Shown one piece after another: positions 7,179 through 15,530 of a stretch of DNA of 64,000 nucleotides; the first letter of the stretch is position 1; each line of letters opens with the position of its first letter. Both the position numbers and the translations under genes were made by a program. The stretch covers positions 1-64,000 of the forward strand of contig JASMLP010000028.1 in assembly GCA_030748635.1 (NCBI GenBank), given 5' to 3'. Origin of the DNA: Planctomycetota bacterium (GTDB lineage Bacteria; Planctomycetota; JACQVV01; JASMLP01). Below the pieces are notes generated by a model. It had not been told where the DNA came from. It did no database searches and saw nothing but the letters and a program-made list of their open reading frames with translations.

Positions 7179-8261
7179 CTAATGGGCTCGATAGGGTCGG
7201 GAATCGGTTCGAGAAGGAGCCGAAGGCGAGAAGTGACCGACGAGAGGTTCCTCGCAGTCGGGACACCGATTGCCCAGCAATCGGTATTGCAGTATGGAAT
7301 GCCAGTCTCTCTGGATCAGGACGGAACCGCAAGACTGGCATGAAGTGGTTTGTCCTTCGGAATCGTGGATGTTTCCGATGTACACATGGGCGATCCCCGC
7401 TTTTTGCGCGAGGGAGCGGGCTCGTCGGAGGGTTTCCTGGGGGGTGTGTGGGACCTGCTTCATTTTGAAGTCGGGGTGGAAGGCTGTGAAGTGCAGAGGA
7501 ACCTGAGGTCCACACTCTTCTAAAATCCATTCACACATCGAGGTGATCTCGGTAGACGAATCGTTATGCCCGGGGATCAACAGGGTGGTCAGTTCCATCC
7601 AAATATCTGTTTCGTTTGCAACCCAGCGGATTGTGTCCAGGACCGGCTTGAGATTGCTCAGGGTGAGTTTGCGGTAAAAAGGCTCGGAAAAGGCTTTGAG
7701 GTCGATGTTGACAGCAGCAATGTTCTCATAGACTTCACTCCTGGCTTCCGGGGAGATGTAGCCAGCAGTAACCAAAACGGGGTAAAGCCCCGCCATTCGA
7801 GCCTCCAGGCTGACGTCGATGACGAATTCACCGATGATGGTCGGGTCGTTATAGGTGAAAGCGATCGAGGGGCATCGATGTCTCTTGGCCAGAGCGACGA
7901 TATCTTCAGGGGTTACCTGCTGACTAGCCGTGGCGTCCAGATGAGCTTTGGAGATGTGCCAGTTCTGGCAGAATTTGCATCCGAGGTTGCATCCCGCGGT
8001 ACCAAACGAAAGCACGGAGGTCCCGGGGTGGAAATGGGAAAGAGGCTTTTTCTCGATGGGGTCGACGGCGAAACCGGTCGAGGTCCCGTACCCGTAGTTG
8101 AGGAGGCGACCGTTTTCATGGCGTCGAATGAAGCAGAATCCCGATTGTCCCTCACCGATACGACAGTCTCGGGGACACAGGGTGCACAGGATTCGCCCAT
8201 CTCCTTCCGTTTGCCACCATTTGGCTTCCCGCGGGTTGGGAGAGGGGGCTTGACTACCCAT
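7179..8261 (-). CDS. amrS: AmmeMemoRadiSam system radical SAM enzyme
   Basis: 360 residues. The N-terminal cysteine segment is CTLCPRDCRIGEGQSGFC. The radical SAM cluster motif CNLGCKFC lies in a TIM-barrel domain with FTYNDPT and a YP-V-LVTAGYI strand. A C-terminal zinc-ribbon-like extension has CQSCG and CPDC. Family members (relatives of pyruvate formate-lyase activating enzyme) sit with AMMECR1 and Memo genes elsewhere; those partners are not in this window and the substrate is unknown. It is first in a minus-strand unit with nnrE, the lipoprotein and the 93-residue protein. Confidence 0.9.
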   Translation of the reverse strand: MGSQAPSPNPREAKWWQTEGDGRILCTLCPRDCRIGEGQSGFCFIRRHENGRLLNYGYGTSTGFAVDPIEKKPLSHFHPGTSVLSFGTAGCNLGCKFCQNWHISKAHLDATASQQVTPEDIVALAKRHRCPSIAFTYNDPTIIGEFVIDVSLEARMAGLYPVLVTAGYISPEARSEVYENIAAVNIDLKAFSEPFYRKLTLSNLKPVLDTIRWVANETDIWMELTTLLIPGHNDSSTEITSMCEWILEECGPQVPLHFTAFHPDFKMKQVPHTPQETLRRARSLAQKAGIAHVYIGNIHDSEGQTTSCQSCGSVLIQRDWHSILQYRLLGNRCPDCEEPLVGHFSPSAPSRTDSRPYRAH

Positions 8262-8311
8262 GGGAATCGAATCCGGTAATTCCGTAGCGACAGACTGTGA
8301 TCGCCGGAAGT

Positions 8312-9352
8312 TTAGTACCAGACTTTTTGGGCGTCAGGTTTTCCCGTGCGGCCGCCTGAAACTCGAAGTCCATTCATCCAGTCCAGGATAGAAGAAAGAA
8401 CCTGGGCTCGATTGGGGGGGAAAGCGTGACCTCCCGGGTGTTCGAGATATTTCAATTCGATATTGCGGTTGGGCTGAAGTATTTTGACAGCCGAACGAGC
8501 GTTGCTAAGGGTTTGAGGATCTCGGGCTCCCTGGAGGATAAAGATGCCCATGCCCCGAGCCGTAGAAATCATCGGAAGGACCACGTTGGGATCGAAAATG
8601 CCCGACACCGGAATGATGCCGGCAAACACTTCGGGATGTCGAAGTCCCACGTAATAGGCGAGGATGGCCCCTTCACTGAATCCGGTGATGTAGACCCGAT
8701 TGGAGTCGACACCATGTTTTTGGACTCCCTCGCGGACGGCGCGAAGAATGTCCCATTCGGCGTCATCGTTCCATCCGTAGCCACGGTGACCTTTCTTGCG
8801 GCCTTGTACGGAGGCCAGTACATACCCCTTGGCTCCAGTGACATCCTTCCAGGCGTTGCTGAATTTGGTCGAGTTATTCCCGTTGTTATGGAGGGCAATC
8901 AGGAGCGGGTATTTCTTCCCATTGGCAAATCCCTTGGGACGGAAGAAGTCAACCTTATAGGGACCACGTTCCGGGTTTCGGTCGAGGTTTTTGATAATTC
9001 GCTGGTAGCGAGGATGCTTGCGTAAATTCTGGAGGTCGGCATCGCGGCGAATGTGACCGGCATCGTCGAAACCGTGTCGGATCGCTTCTTCGAGCCAACG
9101 CACGCCTTGCTCTACATCGCCGGAAAGGCTGTAGGCGCACGCGATGTTGTAGTATGTGCTGCTCTCTTCGGGAATCGCTTCGATGGCTTTCTTGAAGCTT
9201 TCGATTGCCTGGGTATATTGGCCCGACTGCAAATGGTTAAGCCCTTCCTGGTGAGCTTGACGGAATTTGAGGATATCGGCTTCGTCCTGAGCCCAGCCCG
9301 CGGGGACAAAGAGGAATGTAATCAGGAGAACGATCCAGAGGGAGCGTGCCAT
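8312..9352 (-). CDS. Exported TPR-containing esterase/depolymerase-like alpha/beta hydrolase
   Basis: 346 residues from ATG 9352 (a start two codons earlier is possible). A signal peptide ends near GWAQ. Two to three TPR helices follow (about 30-110). The rest is an alpha/beta hydrolase like bacterial feruloyl esterases and poly-hydroxybutyrate depolymerases, with nucleophile elbow GFSEGA, acid GARDP and histidine GGHAFP (about Ser226, Asp278, His309). It probably cleaves ester bonds outside the cytoplasm; the substrate is not deducible. The TPR-plus-esterase fusion is unusual. It stands alone, 50 bp upstream of the amrS unit on the same strand. Confidence 0.82.
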   Translation of the reverse strand: MARSLWIVLLITFLFVPAGWAQDEADILKFRQAHQEGLNHLQSGQYTQAIESFKKAIEAIPEESSTYYNIACAYSLSGDVEQGVRWLEEAIRHGFDDAGHIRRDADLQNLRKHPRYQRIIKNLDRNPERGPYKVDFFRPKGFANGKKYPLLIALHNNGNNSTKFSNAWKDVTGAKGYVLASVQGRKKGHRGYGWNDDAEWDILRAVREGVQKHGVDSNRVYITGFSEGAILAYYVGLRHPEVFAGIIPVSGIFDPNVVLPMISTARGMGIFILQGARDPQTLSNARSAVKILQPNRNIELKYLEHPGGHAFPPNRAQVLSSILDWMNGLRVSGGRTGKPDAQKVWY

Positions 9353-9492
9353 TGTCATGGGGAAGAATCTCCAGTGCGGCGGGGCTAAGGCCCCGGTGAG
9401 GCTGATGATTGGGGTTGTAATGACCCATACGATGAAAATAGAACTTCGTTAGCAGGATAACCGTAATTCAGTTCTTATCTATCAGAATCCAC

Positions 9493-9498
9493 TATAAT
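9493..9498 (+). promoter_or_regulatory. Candidate -10 element (TATAAT) upstream of the 9530 gene
   Basis: A perfect TATAAT sits in an AT-rich pocket 32 bp before the TTG start at 9530. No convincing -35 box lies 16-18 bp upstream, so the call rests on the hexamer and its position. Confidence 0.35.
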
Positions 9499-9529
9499 AA
9501 AACTTTTTGGTTCTTCTGTCCTTAGAATC

Positions 9530-10450
9530 TTGCAGCGGATGACCTACCGAATCCAGTCCACCCCACATGCCTATGTCGAACGACGGCGTCGCAATCGTCT
9601 GCGCTGTTTTTATGACCTTTTCGCTCTGTTTTATGACGCCTATTTTCTGAATCTCGCCATTGCCGAAAAGTACGAGAAGCGGGTGCACGCCCTGTGTGAG
9701 CGTTACGGGACTCTTCGTACCGAAGTGATTCAGAAGGTTAGTTACCAGGAAATCTCGGCTCTTTTCGATTTCGAGGAGTTGGTTCGGTTACGTACGCACT
9801 ATCTTTTCCCGTTCCTGGAGGTGGCGTCTGGCGATCTTCCGAGGGTCAAGGGGAGTACGGTGCAAGGTTTTCTCCTGCATGTGAAGCACCTCTATCACCT
9901 GGTGAGCATGCTTTCGCTCGAAGAGTTGAATCTGGTCGAGATCGCTCCCGGGTATTCTGATCTGGCCGAGAGTGAGAGTCTTTGGGAAATCCTGGGTGAA
10001 GTCGATCGGGAGTTTCCAACCAAGTTGCGGGAGATTCGTTCAAAATTTGAGAAAGCTCGGGTGGAGATGGAAGGAATTGTCTCTTGTTACACCACCGAGA
10101 AGGTCACTATTCGGAGTATCTATCTCTTCGAACGCTCCAGGCTGGAAACCGTTTATGACGATATCGACGTTTTCTATTCCAAGCTGTATCCGGCAGGGGT
10201 CTTCGATGCGTACATTACGGTTGCGGAAAGTTTCCTCGAAGGACGCTTCGTGGTGGAGGCGGTGGAGGTGGTGAAATCTTTTGAGGCGGTTCTGGGGGAG
10301 TGTGGGCTCCAGGCTCTGCTCGAACGAGAGACCGGGGATGCCGTGTTTCAGCGATATGAGCAGTTGAGGATCATGCTGGACTTGCCCGAAGCAGACAGTC
10401 CGGAATCCGGGGATTTTTCCAGCGCGACGACCGCTGGCTCGGAGAACTGA
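9530..10450 (+). CDS. Helical cytoplasmic protein of unknown function
   Basis: 306 residues, predicted mostly alpha-helical, without signal peptide or clear transmembrane helix. It starts TTG 9530, with ATG 9539 three codons later as an alternative. The N-terminus is basic (VERRRRNRLRC). The middle has many Phe/Tyr-rich helices (YDLFALFYDAYFLNLAIAEK) and the C-terminus is Ser/Glu-rich. I recognise no family. It converges with the membrane protein at 10456, leaving 5 bp between the genes. Confidence 0.7.
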   Translation: MQRMTYRIQSTPHAYVERRRRNRLRCFYDLFALFYDAYFLNLAIAEKYEKRVHALCERYGTLRTEVIQKVSYQEISALFDFEELVRLRTHYLFPFLEVASGDLPRVKGSTVQGFLLHVKHLYHLVSMLSLEELNLVEIAPGYSDLAESESLWEILGEVDREFPTKLREIRSKFEKARVEMEGIVSCYTTEKVTIRSIYLFERSRLETVYDDIDVFYSKLYPAGVFDAYITVAESFLEGRFVVEAVEVVKSFEAVLGECGLQALLERETGDAVFQRYEQLRIMLDLPEADSPESGDFSSATTAGSEN

Positions 10451-10455
10451 GGGCG

Positions 10456-11091
10456 TTATTCTGGGGGAAGGTCGATCGGGGTTGGTTGCAAAACGGTTCC
10501 CAGGCAGGTGAGGAATCCGAACGCGTAGGCCAGGAGAATGCCGTGGTGCTGAGCGTACTGCGTGGCCTGGGTCACGTGGCTCGGAGATAAGGCGTGAAGG
10601 ATCGAGAGTATGCCCAGGAGGGTCAGGGCCGATCCGAGGAAGCTCGTGATGAAGACGATAGCGATCCGGTGGTTGGTGAGAGCGAGGAGGCCGCCGAGAA
10701 GGAGTACGAGCAGGGAGGTCGGTTCAGAAATCGGGTAGGAGTGAGAGTGGGTGGCGAGGCTGGCCAGGTTGAGAACTCCCCAGGCAAAGAGTCCGCCGGT
10801 GAGGAAGATGTAGCCGTAGAGGAATGGAAGGGCCAGGGCGCCGAATAATAGACCTCCAACCAGGGACAGGGTCAAAGAGAGATCGGGATTCAGATTCCGG
10901 GAAAGTTCGTGCAGGGTCAGAGTGCTGACCAGAGCTCCACTGGTAAAAAGGAACAGCTTGTGAAACTTCCATCCACGAAGTAAGAGCCCCAGGCCAGGCA
11001 GGAGCAGAATCGGGAAATAGGTTCCCATCTGTTGGTCCAGATGAACCAGTGTTCCCCAGATGTTCACCGACTGGATCGTGATTGTGGACAT
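10456..11091 (-). CDS. Multi-pass membrane protein of unknown function
   Basis: 211 residues with about six hydrophobic segments (around 25-40, 47-65, 75-95, 97-110, 125-140, 145-165, 185-203) and little loop sequence. The helix spacing resembles DUF4203/TMEM198-type proteins, but I cannot confirm that. No charged motif suggests a transporter mechanism. It follows the ahcY hairpin, so it probably has its own promoter. Confidence 0.65.
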   Translation of the reverse strand: MSTITIQSVNIWGTLVHLDQQMGTYFPILLLPGLGLLLRGWKFHKLFLFTSGALVSTLTLHELSRNLNPDLSLTLSLVGGLLFGALALPFLYGYIFLTGGLFAWGVLNLASLATHSHSYPISEPTSLLVLLLGGLLALTNHRIAIVFITSFLGSALTLLGILSILHALSPSHVTQATQYAQHHGILLAYAFGFLTCLGTVLQPTPIDLPPE

Positions 11092-11150
11092 GGAGCGGAA
11101 TTCGTGAGGCTCGGATTGAGAAATGGTGAAAGCGGGATCGACTCAGAAGG

Positions 11151-11180
11151 CGGGGCGCGGGAGTCACCTCCCGCGCCCCG
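11151..11180 (-). terminator. GC-rich hairpin downstream of ahcY
   Basis: Perfect 13-bp stem CGGGGCGCGGGAG / CTCCCGCGCCCCG with a 4-nt loop, 29 bp beyond the ahcY stop. On the minus strand it is followed by a T-poor sequence, on the plus strand by TTT. It is very stable and well placed to end the ahcY transcript. Confidence 0.6.
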
Positions 11181-11209
11181 TTTGGGGACGATGAATCAGG
11201 AGTTGTCGA

Positions 11210-12661
11210 TCAATACCGGTAGTAATCCGGCTTGTAAGGGCCCTCCTGGGAGACTCCGATATACTTTGCTTGCTCCGGTCGAAGCTCGGTCAAATGGACT
11301 CCAAGCTTGTCGAGGTGCAGTCGGGCCACCTTTTCGTCGAGCGATTTGGGAAGGGTGCACACCTTCTTGTCGTACTTCTGAGGGTTCACGAACAGTTCGA
11401 TCTGGGCGAGAACCTGATTGGTGAAGCTGCAGGACATGACAAAACTCGGGTGGCCGGTAGCGCAGCCGAGGTTGAGGAGTCGTCCTTCGGCGAGCAACAA
11501 GATGGAATGTCCGTCCGCGAAGATCCACTCATCGACCTGGGGTTTGATGTTGCGAGTTCGGGTGCCAGGGATTTTTTTCAGGCCGGCGATGTCGATCTCG
11601 TTATCGAAGTGTCCGATGTTGCCGACGATGGCGCCCTGTTTCATGCGCACCATGTGGTCGGCCAGAATGACACCGAAGTTGCCGGTAGTGGTGACGAAAA
11701 TATCAGCGGTTTCCACCACGTTATCGAGAGTGTTGACCTCGTACCCTTCCATGGCGGCTTGCAGGGCGCAGATGGGATCGATTTCGGTGACGATGACCCG
11801 AGCTCCCTGACCACGGAGAGACTGAGCGCAGCCTTTTCCGACATCGCCGTATCCACAGATGACGGCGACTTTGCCGCTGAGCATCACGTCGGTGGCACGC
11901 ATGATTCCGTCGACGAGGGAGTGGCGGCAACCGTAGAGGTTGTCAAATTTACTTTTGGTCACCGAATCGTTGACGTTGATGGCGCCGAAGAGGAGCGTGT
12001 TGTTATGCATGCGCTCGTAGAGTCGGTGAACACCGGTGGTTGTCTCTTCGGAGACTCCCTGAATGCCGGCCGACATGCGAGTCCATTTGTCGGAGGAATT
12101 GTTCAGGGTCTGGCGTAGTAGGGCGAGGATGTATCCGTATTCCTCGGAATCCTCAGGCTGATCGGCGGGGATGGCGCCTGCGGCTTCGAATTCGGTTCCC
12201 AGGTGGACGAGAAGGGTGGCGTCACCCCCGTCGTCGAGGATCAGGTTGGGGCCATCGAGTCCGGGCCAGGTAAGAGCTTGCTCGGTGCACCACCAGTACT
12301 CTTCGAGGGTTTCACCCTTCCAGGCAAAAACCGGGACACCTTGCAGATTTTCAGCGGTTCCGTTTGGGCCCACCGCGACGGCGGCGGCCGCATGATCCTG
12401 AGTGGAGAAGATATTACAGCTGGCCCACCGAACCTGGGCGCCTAGATCGACCAGGGTTTCGATCAGAACCGCGGTTTGAATGGTCATGTGAAGCGACCCG
12501 GAAATCCGGGCGCCGGTAAGCGGTTTGGATTCTCCGTATTCCGCTCGTAGGGCCATCAGGCCGGGCATTTCCTGCTCGGCAAGTTCGATTTCTTTACGGC
12601 CCCAGTCGGCCAGAGAAAGGTCGGCTACCTTGTAGTCGAGTTGCACAGTTGTCGTGGTCAT
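11210..12661 (-). CDS. ahcY: S-adenosylhomocysteine hydrolase
   Basis: 483 residues, the long bacterial form. It reversibly splits S-adenosylhomocysteine into adenosine and homocysteine and so relieves inhibition of methyltransferases. Visible are [17 protein letters not shown], the substrate-domain [14 protein letters not shown], the NAD-binding glycine loop [17 protein letters not shown] with acidic TEID, and the C-terminal tail KPDYYRY that closes the neighbouring active site in the tetramer. It lies 21 bp behind the ArsR-methyltransferase gene, so both are probably one transcript. Confidence 0.97.
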   Translation of the reverse strand: MTTTTVQLDYKVADLSLADWGRKEIELAEQEMPGLMALRAEYGESKPLTGARISGSLHMTIQTAVLIETLVDLGAQVRWASCNIFSTQDHAAAAVAVGPNGTAENLQGVPVFAWKGETLEEYWWCTEQALTWPGLDGPNLILDDGGDATLLVHLGTEFEAAGAIPADQPEDSEEYGYILALLRQTLNNSSDKWTRMSAGIQGVSEETTTGVHRLYERMHNNTLLFGAINVNDSVTKSKFDNLYGCRHSLVDGIMRATDVMLSGKVAVICGYGDVGKGCAQSLRGQGARVIVTEIDPICALQAAMEGYEVNTLDNVVETADIFVTTTGNFGVILADHMVRMKQGAIVGNIGHFDNEIDIAGLKKIPGTRTRNIKPQVDEWIFADGHSILLLAEGRLLNLGCATGHPSFVMSCSFTNQVLAQIELFVNPQKYDKKVCTLPKSLDEKVARLHLDKLGVHLTELRPEQAKYIGVSQEGPYKPDYYRY

Positions 12662-12682
12662 GATTTTTCTCTCATTTTGAAT

Positions 12683-13720
12683 TCAGACAGTTTGAAGTGT
12701 TTGTTTCGTTGTTGGGAAAAGGACAGAATTCGTATCGGTCGGAACAGGAGTTCGACCGCGAACGATGTAAAGAGCAAGAGAGACGGAGGCGTTTCCCGGA
12801 GCCGGAGGTTGATAGCGATCGTTGACTGGGTCGAGGGTCACGTCCTCGAATCCGGCCCGGGTCATCGCTTCGATCAGGTCGGAAGGTTCGATGCCCAGAT
12901 GGCGATCGCCGAGTTCCTCTTGCATCCAGGATTCTCGGTGGGGTTGCAGTTCAAGAAGAACAGCGCTCCCTCCAGGTCGAAGTATACGTCGCATTTCTGC
13001 CAGCGGCCCCTCGAAGGAGGGAAGGTGATGAAAGACCATCCCGGCCAGGGCTCCGTCCACCGATTGGTCCGGAAGAGGAAGGCACTCCAGCGAGCTGCAG
13101 ATATGAGTCATTCGGCTTCCGTGGGCGGAATCGGCAAAACGTTTTCGAGATTCATCGAGCATGGAAACGGATCGATCGATGCACAGGATCTGGTCGCAGA
13201 TGCCCCGAAAGGCTTCGGCGATGTAGCCGGTTCCACAGCCCAGGTCGGCGAGGACAAAATTTTTGGGAAGGAGGTGGGAAGCGAGTCGTTCTCGAGCTTG
13301 CCCGGTTTCGAAGTTGTTCGCGATTTCGTGCCAATCCGAGGCGATCTGATCGAAGAAGGCTCCTTCGCGCTTGCGTCGCTCGCGAAGTACTTTTTCGAGT
13401 CGGGTCAGGTCGGCTCGATGTTCGGGCAATGCGGCCAGTTCCTCTCGAACAGTGGTCCAGAGTCGGTGCGCCAGGGGGGTGTTGTCGCTCGGGCCGGACA
13501 GGGCCAGGTAAACCGTGGTGCCGGCATGGCGTTCGGCCAGCAAGCGGGCTCCGCGAAGATGGCGGAGGTGGTTGCTTACCCGACTTTGGGACATCCCTAG
13601 AGCGGCTGAAACCTCGCCTACGGACAGTTCGTTCCGGTCGAGGAGGCCGAGGATCCGGAGCCGAATCGGATCGGCCAGAACCTTGAGGGTTTCGGTGGGG
13701 CTATCAGTACGACCATTCAT
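12683..13720 (-). CDS. ArsR-type repressor fused to SAM-dependent methyltransferase
   Basis: 345 residues. Residues about 8-75 form an ArsR winged helix (LKVLADPIRLRILGLLDR, recognition helix SQSRVSNHLRHLRGARLL). Residues about 135-300 form a class I methyltransferase with motif I ADLGCGTGYIAEAF and the late motif RPGGSAVLLEL. The fusion directly precedes ahcY. ArsR-family SahR proteins are known SAH-sensing repressors of the methionine cycle; by context this protein may do the same, using its methyltransferase fold as SAM/SAH sensor or as an enzyme. That role is inference. The repeats over its promoter suggest autoregulation. Confidence 0.88.
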   Translation of the reverse strand: MNGRTDSPTETLKVLADPIRLRILGLLDRNELSVGEVSAALGMSQSRVSNHLRHLRGARLLAERHAGTTVYLALSGPSDNTPLAHRLWTTVREELAALPEHRADLTRLEKVLRERRKREGAFFDQIASDWHEIANNFETGQARERLASHLLPKNFVLADLGCGTGYIAEAFRGICDQILCIDRSVSMLDESRKRFADSAHGSRMTHICSSLECLPLPDQSVDGALAGMVFHHLPSFEGPLAEMRRILRPGGSAVLLELQPHRESWMQEELGDRHLGIEPSDLIEAMTRAGFEDVTLDPVNDRYQPPAPGNASVSLALYIVRGRTPVPTDTNSVLFPTTKQTLQTV

Positions 13721-14117
13721 ATTTTAATATCATAATATCATGATGGAATGATTCAAGGGGAGAGGAGCTCTTTTCGAGCGCTTTTGGTCGGTTCTATCTT
13801 CCGGAGATCTGGGTAAATGTGTCTGTAAGTGATTACTATTAATTCGCTTGAGAGTTTTTCTCGGCTTTTTCACAATCATGTTTGTGGGGGTTCTATTTAT
13901 ACGATTCCAAAGAGGATCCCCTCGGTTGGAGACAATCAACCTCCTGCTGCTCGGAGAAAAGTGGGGCAGTCGGCAACGTTTCGGGTGGGAGGATTTCGGT
14001 TGCATCGGTGATTTTTGGAAGGGATCGGTCCGTTTCCTTTCCAATTCTTGTCGGGCTTGAAAGAGTAAGCCACAATAACTAGCGTCTAGATTGACCACAG
14101 GGAGAAAGGGGCGGATC
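13721..14117. other. Intergenic region between divergent ArsR-methyltransferase and rtcB genes
   Basis: 397 bp without a convincing gene. The left end holds the operator/promoter described separately. Further right is a weak plus-strand promoter candidate, TTGAGA (13848-13853) with CACAAT (13871-13876) at 17 bp, which would give rtcB a leader of about 240 nt. A 122-codon minus-strand frame (13730-14098) looks spurious. Nothing else is evident. Confidence 0.5.
13726..13756 (-). promoter_or_regulatory. Promoter with overlapping candidate operator for the ArsR-methyltransferase-ahcY unit
   Basis: On the minus strand, TTGAAT (13756-13751) and TATGAT (13734-13729) are 16 bp apart. The -10 is only about 8 bp from the start codon, implying a nearly leaderless transcript. 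Two direct copies of AATATCAT (13726-13733, 13734-13741) and the palindrome ATCATGAT (13737-13744) cover the -10 and spacer, as expected for a repressor site. Confidence 0.5.
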
Positions 14118-15509
14118 GTGAAGGCGCGTGATCTGGTAAAACTCGGAATTCCATCTGGGGAGTTGACTCGACTGGCGATGCGGCTGCTTGGGCCTGCTTT
14201 TGCGGCCGGGAAGTCCCAGAAGCAACTGGTACAAACCCTTCGGGCGTTGGCGGAAGACCCGGAAGCCTATCGGGAAGATCCTGACTTTGGGGAGCTGGCC
14301 GTCGCGCTACTCGTTCAACCCTCCGCTCCCGAGCCGTTTGTCGAGCGTGATGTTCCGGCTCCGTGGCATTCGTGGGGACGCGATCTGGATCCCAAGGCGG
14401 TGGGGCAGCTTCGAGATGCGTGTCGATTGCCGATCGCCGTGGCCGGCGCGCTCATGCCCGACGCGCATCTGGGTTATGGACTTCCTATCGGTGGAGTACT
14501 CGCTTGTGAGAAAGCGGTGATCCCCTATGCCGTCGGAGTGGATATCGCCTGCCGCATGAAAATCACGGTTCTGGATCTGCCCGAGGACACTCTTCGGGGA
14601 CAGGCGGACCGATTGGCCGGAGCGATCGAAGAGGAGACCCGTTTCGGGGTGGGGGCCGCTTTTCAGAAACCTCGGGATCACGAGGTGATGGATGAGGACT
14701 GGAATATACTTCCGCTTACTCGGAACCTGAAACAGAAGGCGCGAGTCCAGTTGGGGAGTAGTGGGTCGGGAAATCACTTCGTCGAGTTTGGTGAACTGGT
14801 TCTGGATCGGAAAGAACTCGGCCTGGAGCCCGGTCGGTATCTCGCGCTGCTTTCTCACAGCGGCAGTCGGGGGCCGGGCTCGGCGATTGCCAATCACTAC
14901 TCGAAGCTGGCGATGGAACTTCACCCCGGTCTTCCCAAAGAGCTCCAGCATCTGGCCTGGCTCGATCTCGATAGCGAGTCGGGTCAGGAATACTGGGCGG
15001 CGATGGAGCTCATGGGGCGTTACGCGGCGGCCAATCACGCGGTGATTCACCGGGAGATCTTGCGCCATCTCGGTTCGAAGTCTCTCCTCTCGATCGAGAA
15101 TCATCACAACTTCGCCTGGAAGGAGATGCATCAAGGGCGGGAGGTGATTGTTCATCGCAAGGGAGCGACCCCGGCGGGAGAAGGCGTATTGGGAGTGATC
15201 CCCGGTTCGATGGCGAGTCCGGCTTTTGTGGTGCGCGGCAAGGGGTCGGTAGACGCGATCCAGAGCGCCAGTCACGGAGCGGGCCGGGTCATGTCGAGGA
15301 AGCAGGCTCAAAAATCGTTTACCTGGTCCGCGGTGCGCAAACTTCTCGCCGATCAGGGCGTTCGACTGCTCAGCGCCGGAATCGATGAGGTTCCCGGCGT
15401 GTACAAGGACATTGAGAGCGTGATGGCCGACCAGGTGGATCTGGTCGATTCACTGGCCCGTTTTCACCCGCGATTGGTCAAGATGGCTCCTCCAAAAAAA
15501 CGTCGTTGA
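14118..15509 (+). CDS. rtcB: RNA-splicing ligase RtcB
   Basis: 463 residues from GTG 14118, preceded by AGGGG at good spacing; TTG 14091 is the longer alternative. RtcB joins RNA 2',3'-cyclic phosphate (or 3'-phosphate) ends to 5'-OH ends using GTP and Mn2+. Visible motifs: MPDAHLGYGLPIGGV, the metal site VGVDIACRM, GSSGSGNHFVEFGEL, LSHSGSRGPG, the HNFAW segment and SASHGAGRVMSRKQA with the histidine that is guanylylated. About 60 extra helical residues precede the core. No archease, RtcA or RtcR gene is nearby, so it probably acts alone in RNA repair. Confidence 0.94.
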   Translation: MKARDLVKLGIPSGELTRLAMRLLGPAFAAGKSQKQLVQTLRALAEDPEAYREDPDFGELAVALLVQPSAPEPFVERDVPAPWHSWGRDLDPKAVGQLRDACRLPIAVAGALMPDAHLGYGLPIGGVLACEKAVIPYAVGVDIACRMKITVLDLPEDTLRGQADRLAGAIEEETRFGVGAAFQKPRDHEVMDEDWNILPLTRNLKQKARVQLGSSGSGNHFVEFGELVLDRKELGLEPGRYLALLSHSGSRGPGSAIANHYSKLAMELHPGLPKELQHLAWLDLDSESGQEYWAAMELMGRYAAANHAVIHREILRHLGSKSLLSIENHHNFAWKEMHQGREVIVHRKGATPAGEGVLGVIPGSMASPAFVVRGKGSVDAIQSASHGAGRVMSRKQAQKSFTWSAVRKLLADQGVRLLSAGIDEVPGVYKDIESVMADQVDLVDSLARFHPRLVKMAPPKKRR

Positions 15510-15530
15510 GTCGGCTATTTTTGGAAAGAC

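Noticed and set aside
7566..8279. Long plus-strand frame opposite amrS
   Set aside because: Antisense shadow of a gene with clear radical SAM motifs; no start context or recognisable product.
9482..9688. 68-codon minus-strand frame
   Set aside because: Overlaps the better-supported gene starting at 9530 and shows no coding character.
13730..14098. 122-codon minus-strand frame in the largest intergenic region
   Set aside because: Lys/Arg/Pro/Ser-rich without domain or ribosome site, and it covers the promoter/operator of the divergent gene; it looks like chance.
14307..15311. 334-codon minus-strand frame opposite rtcB
   Set aside because: Mirror of rtcB, whose active-site motifs are complete.
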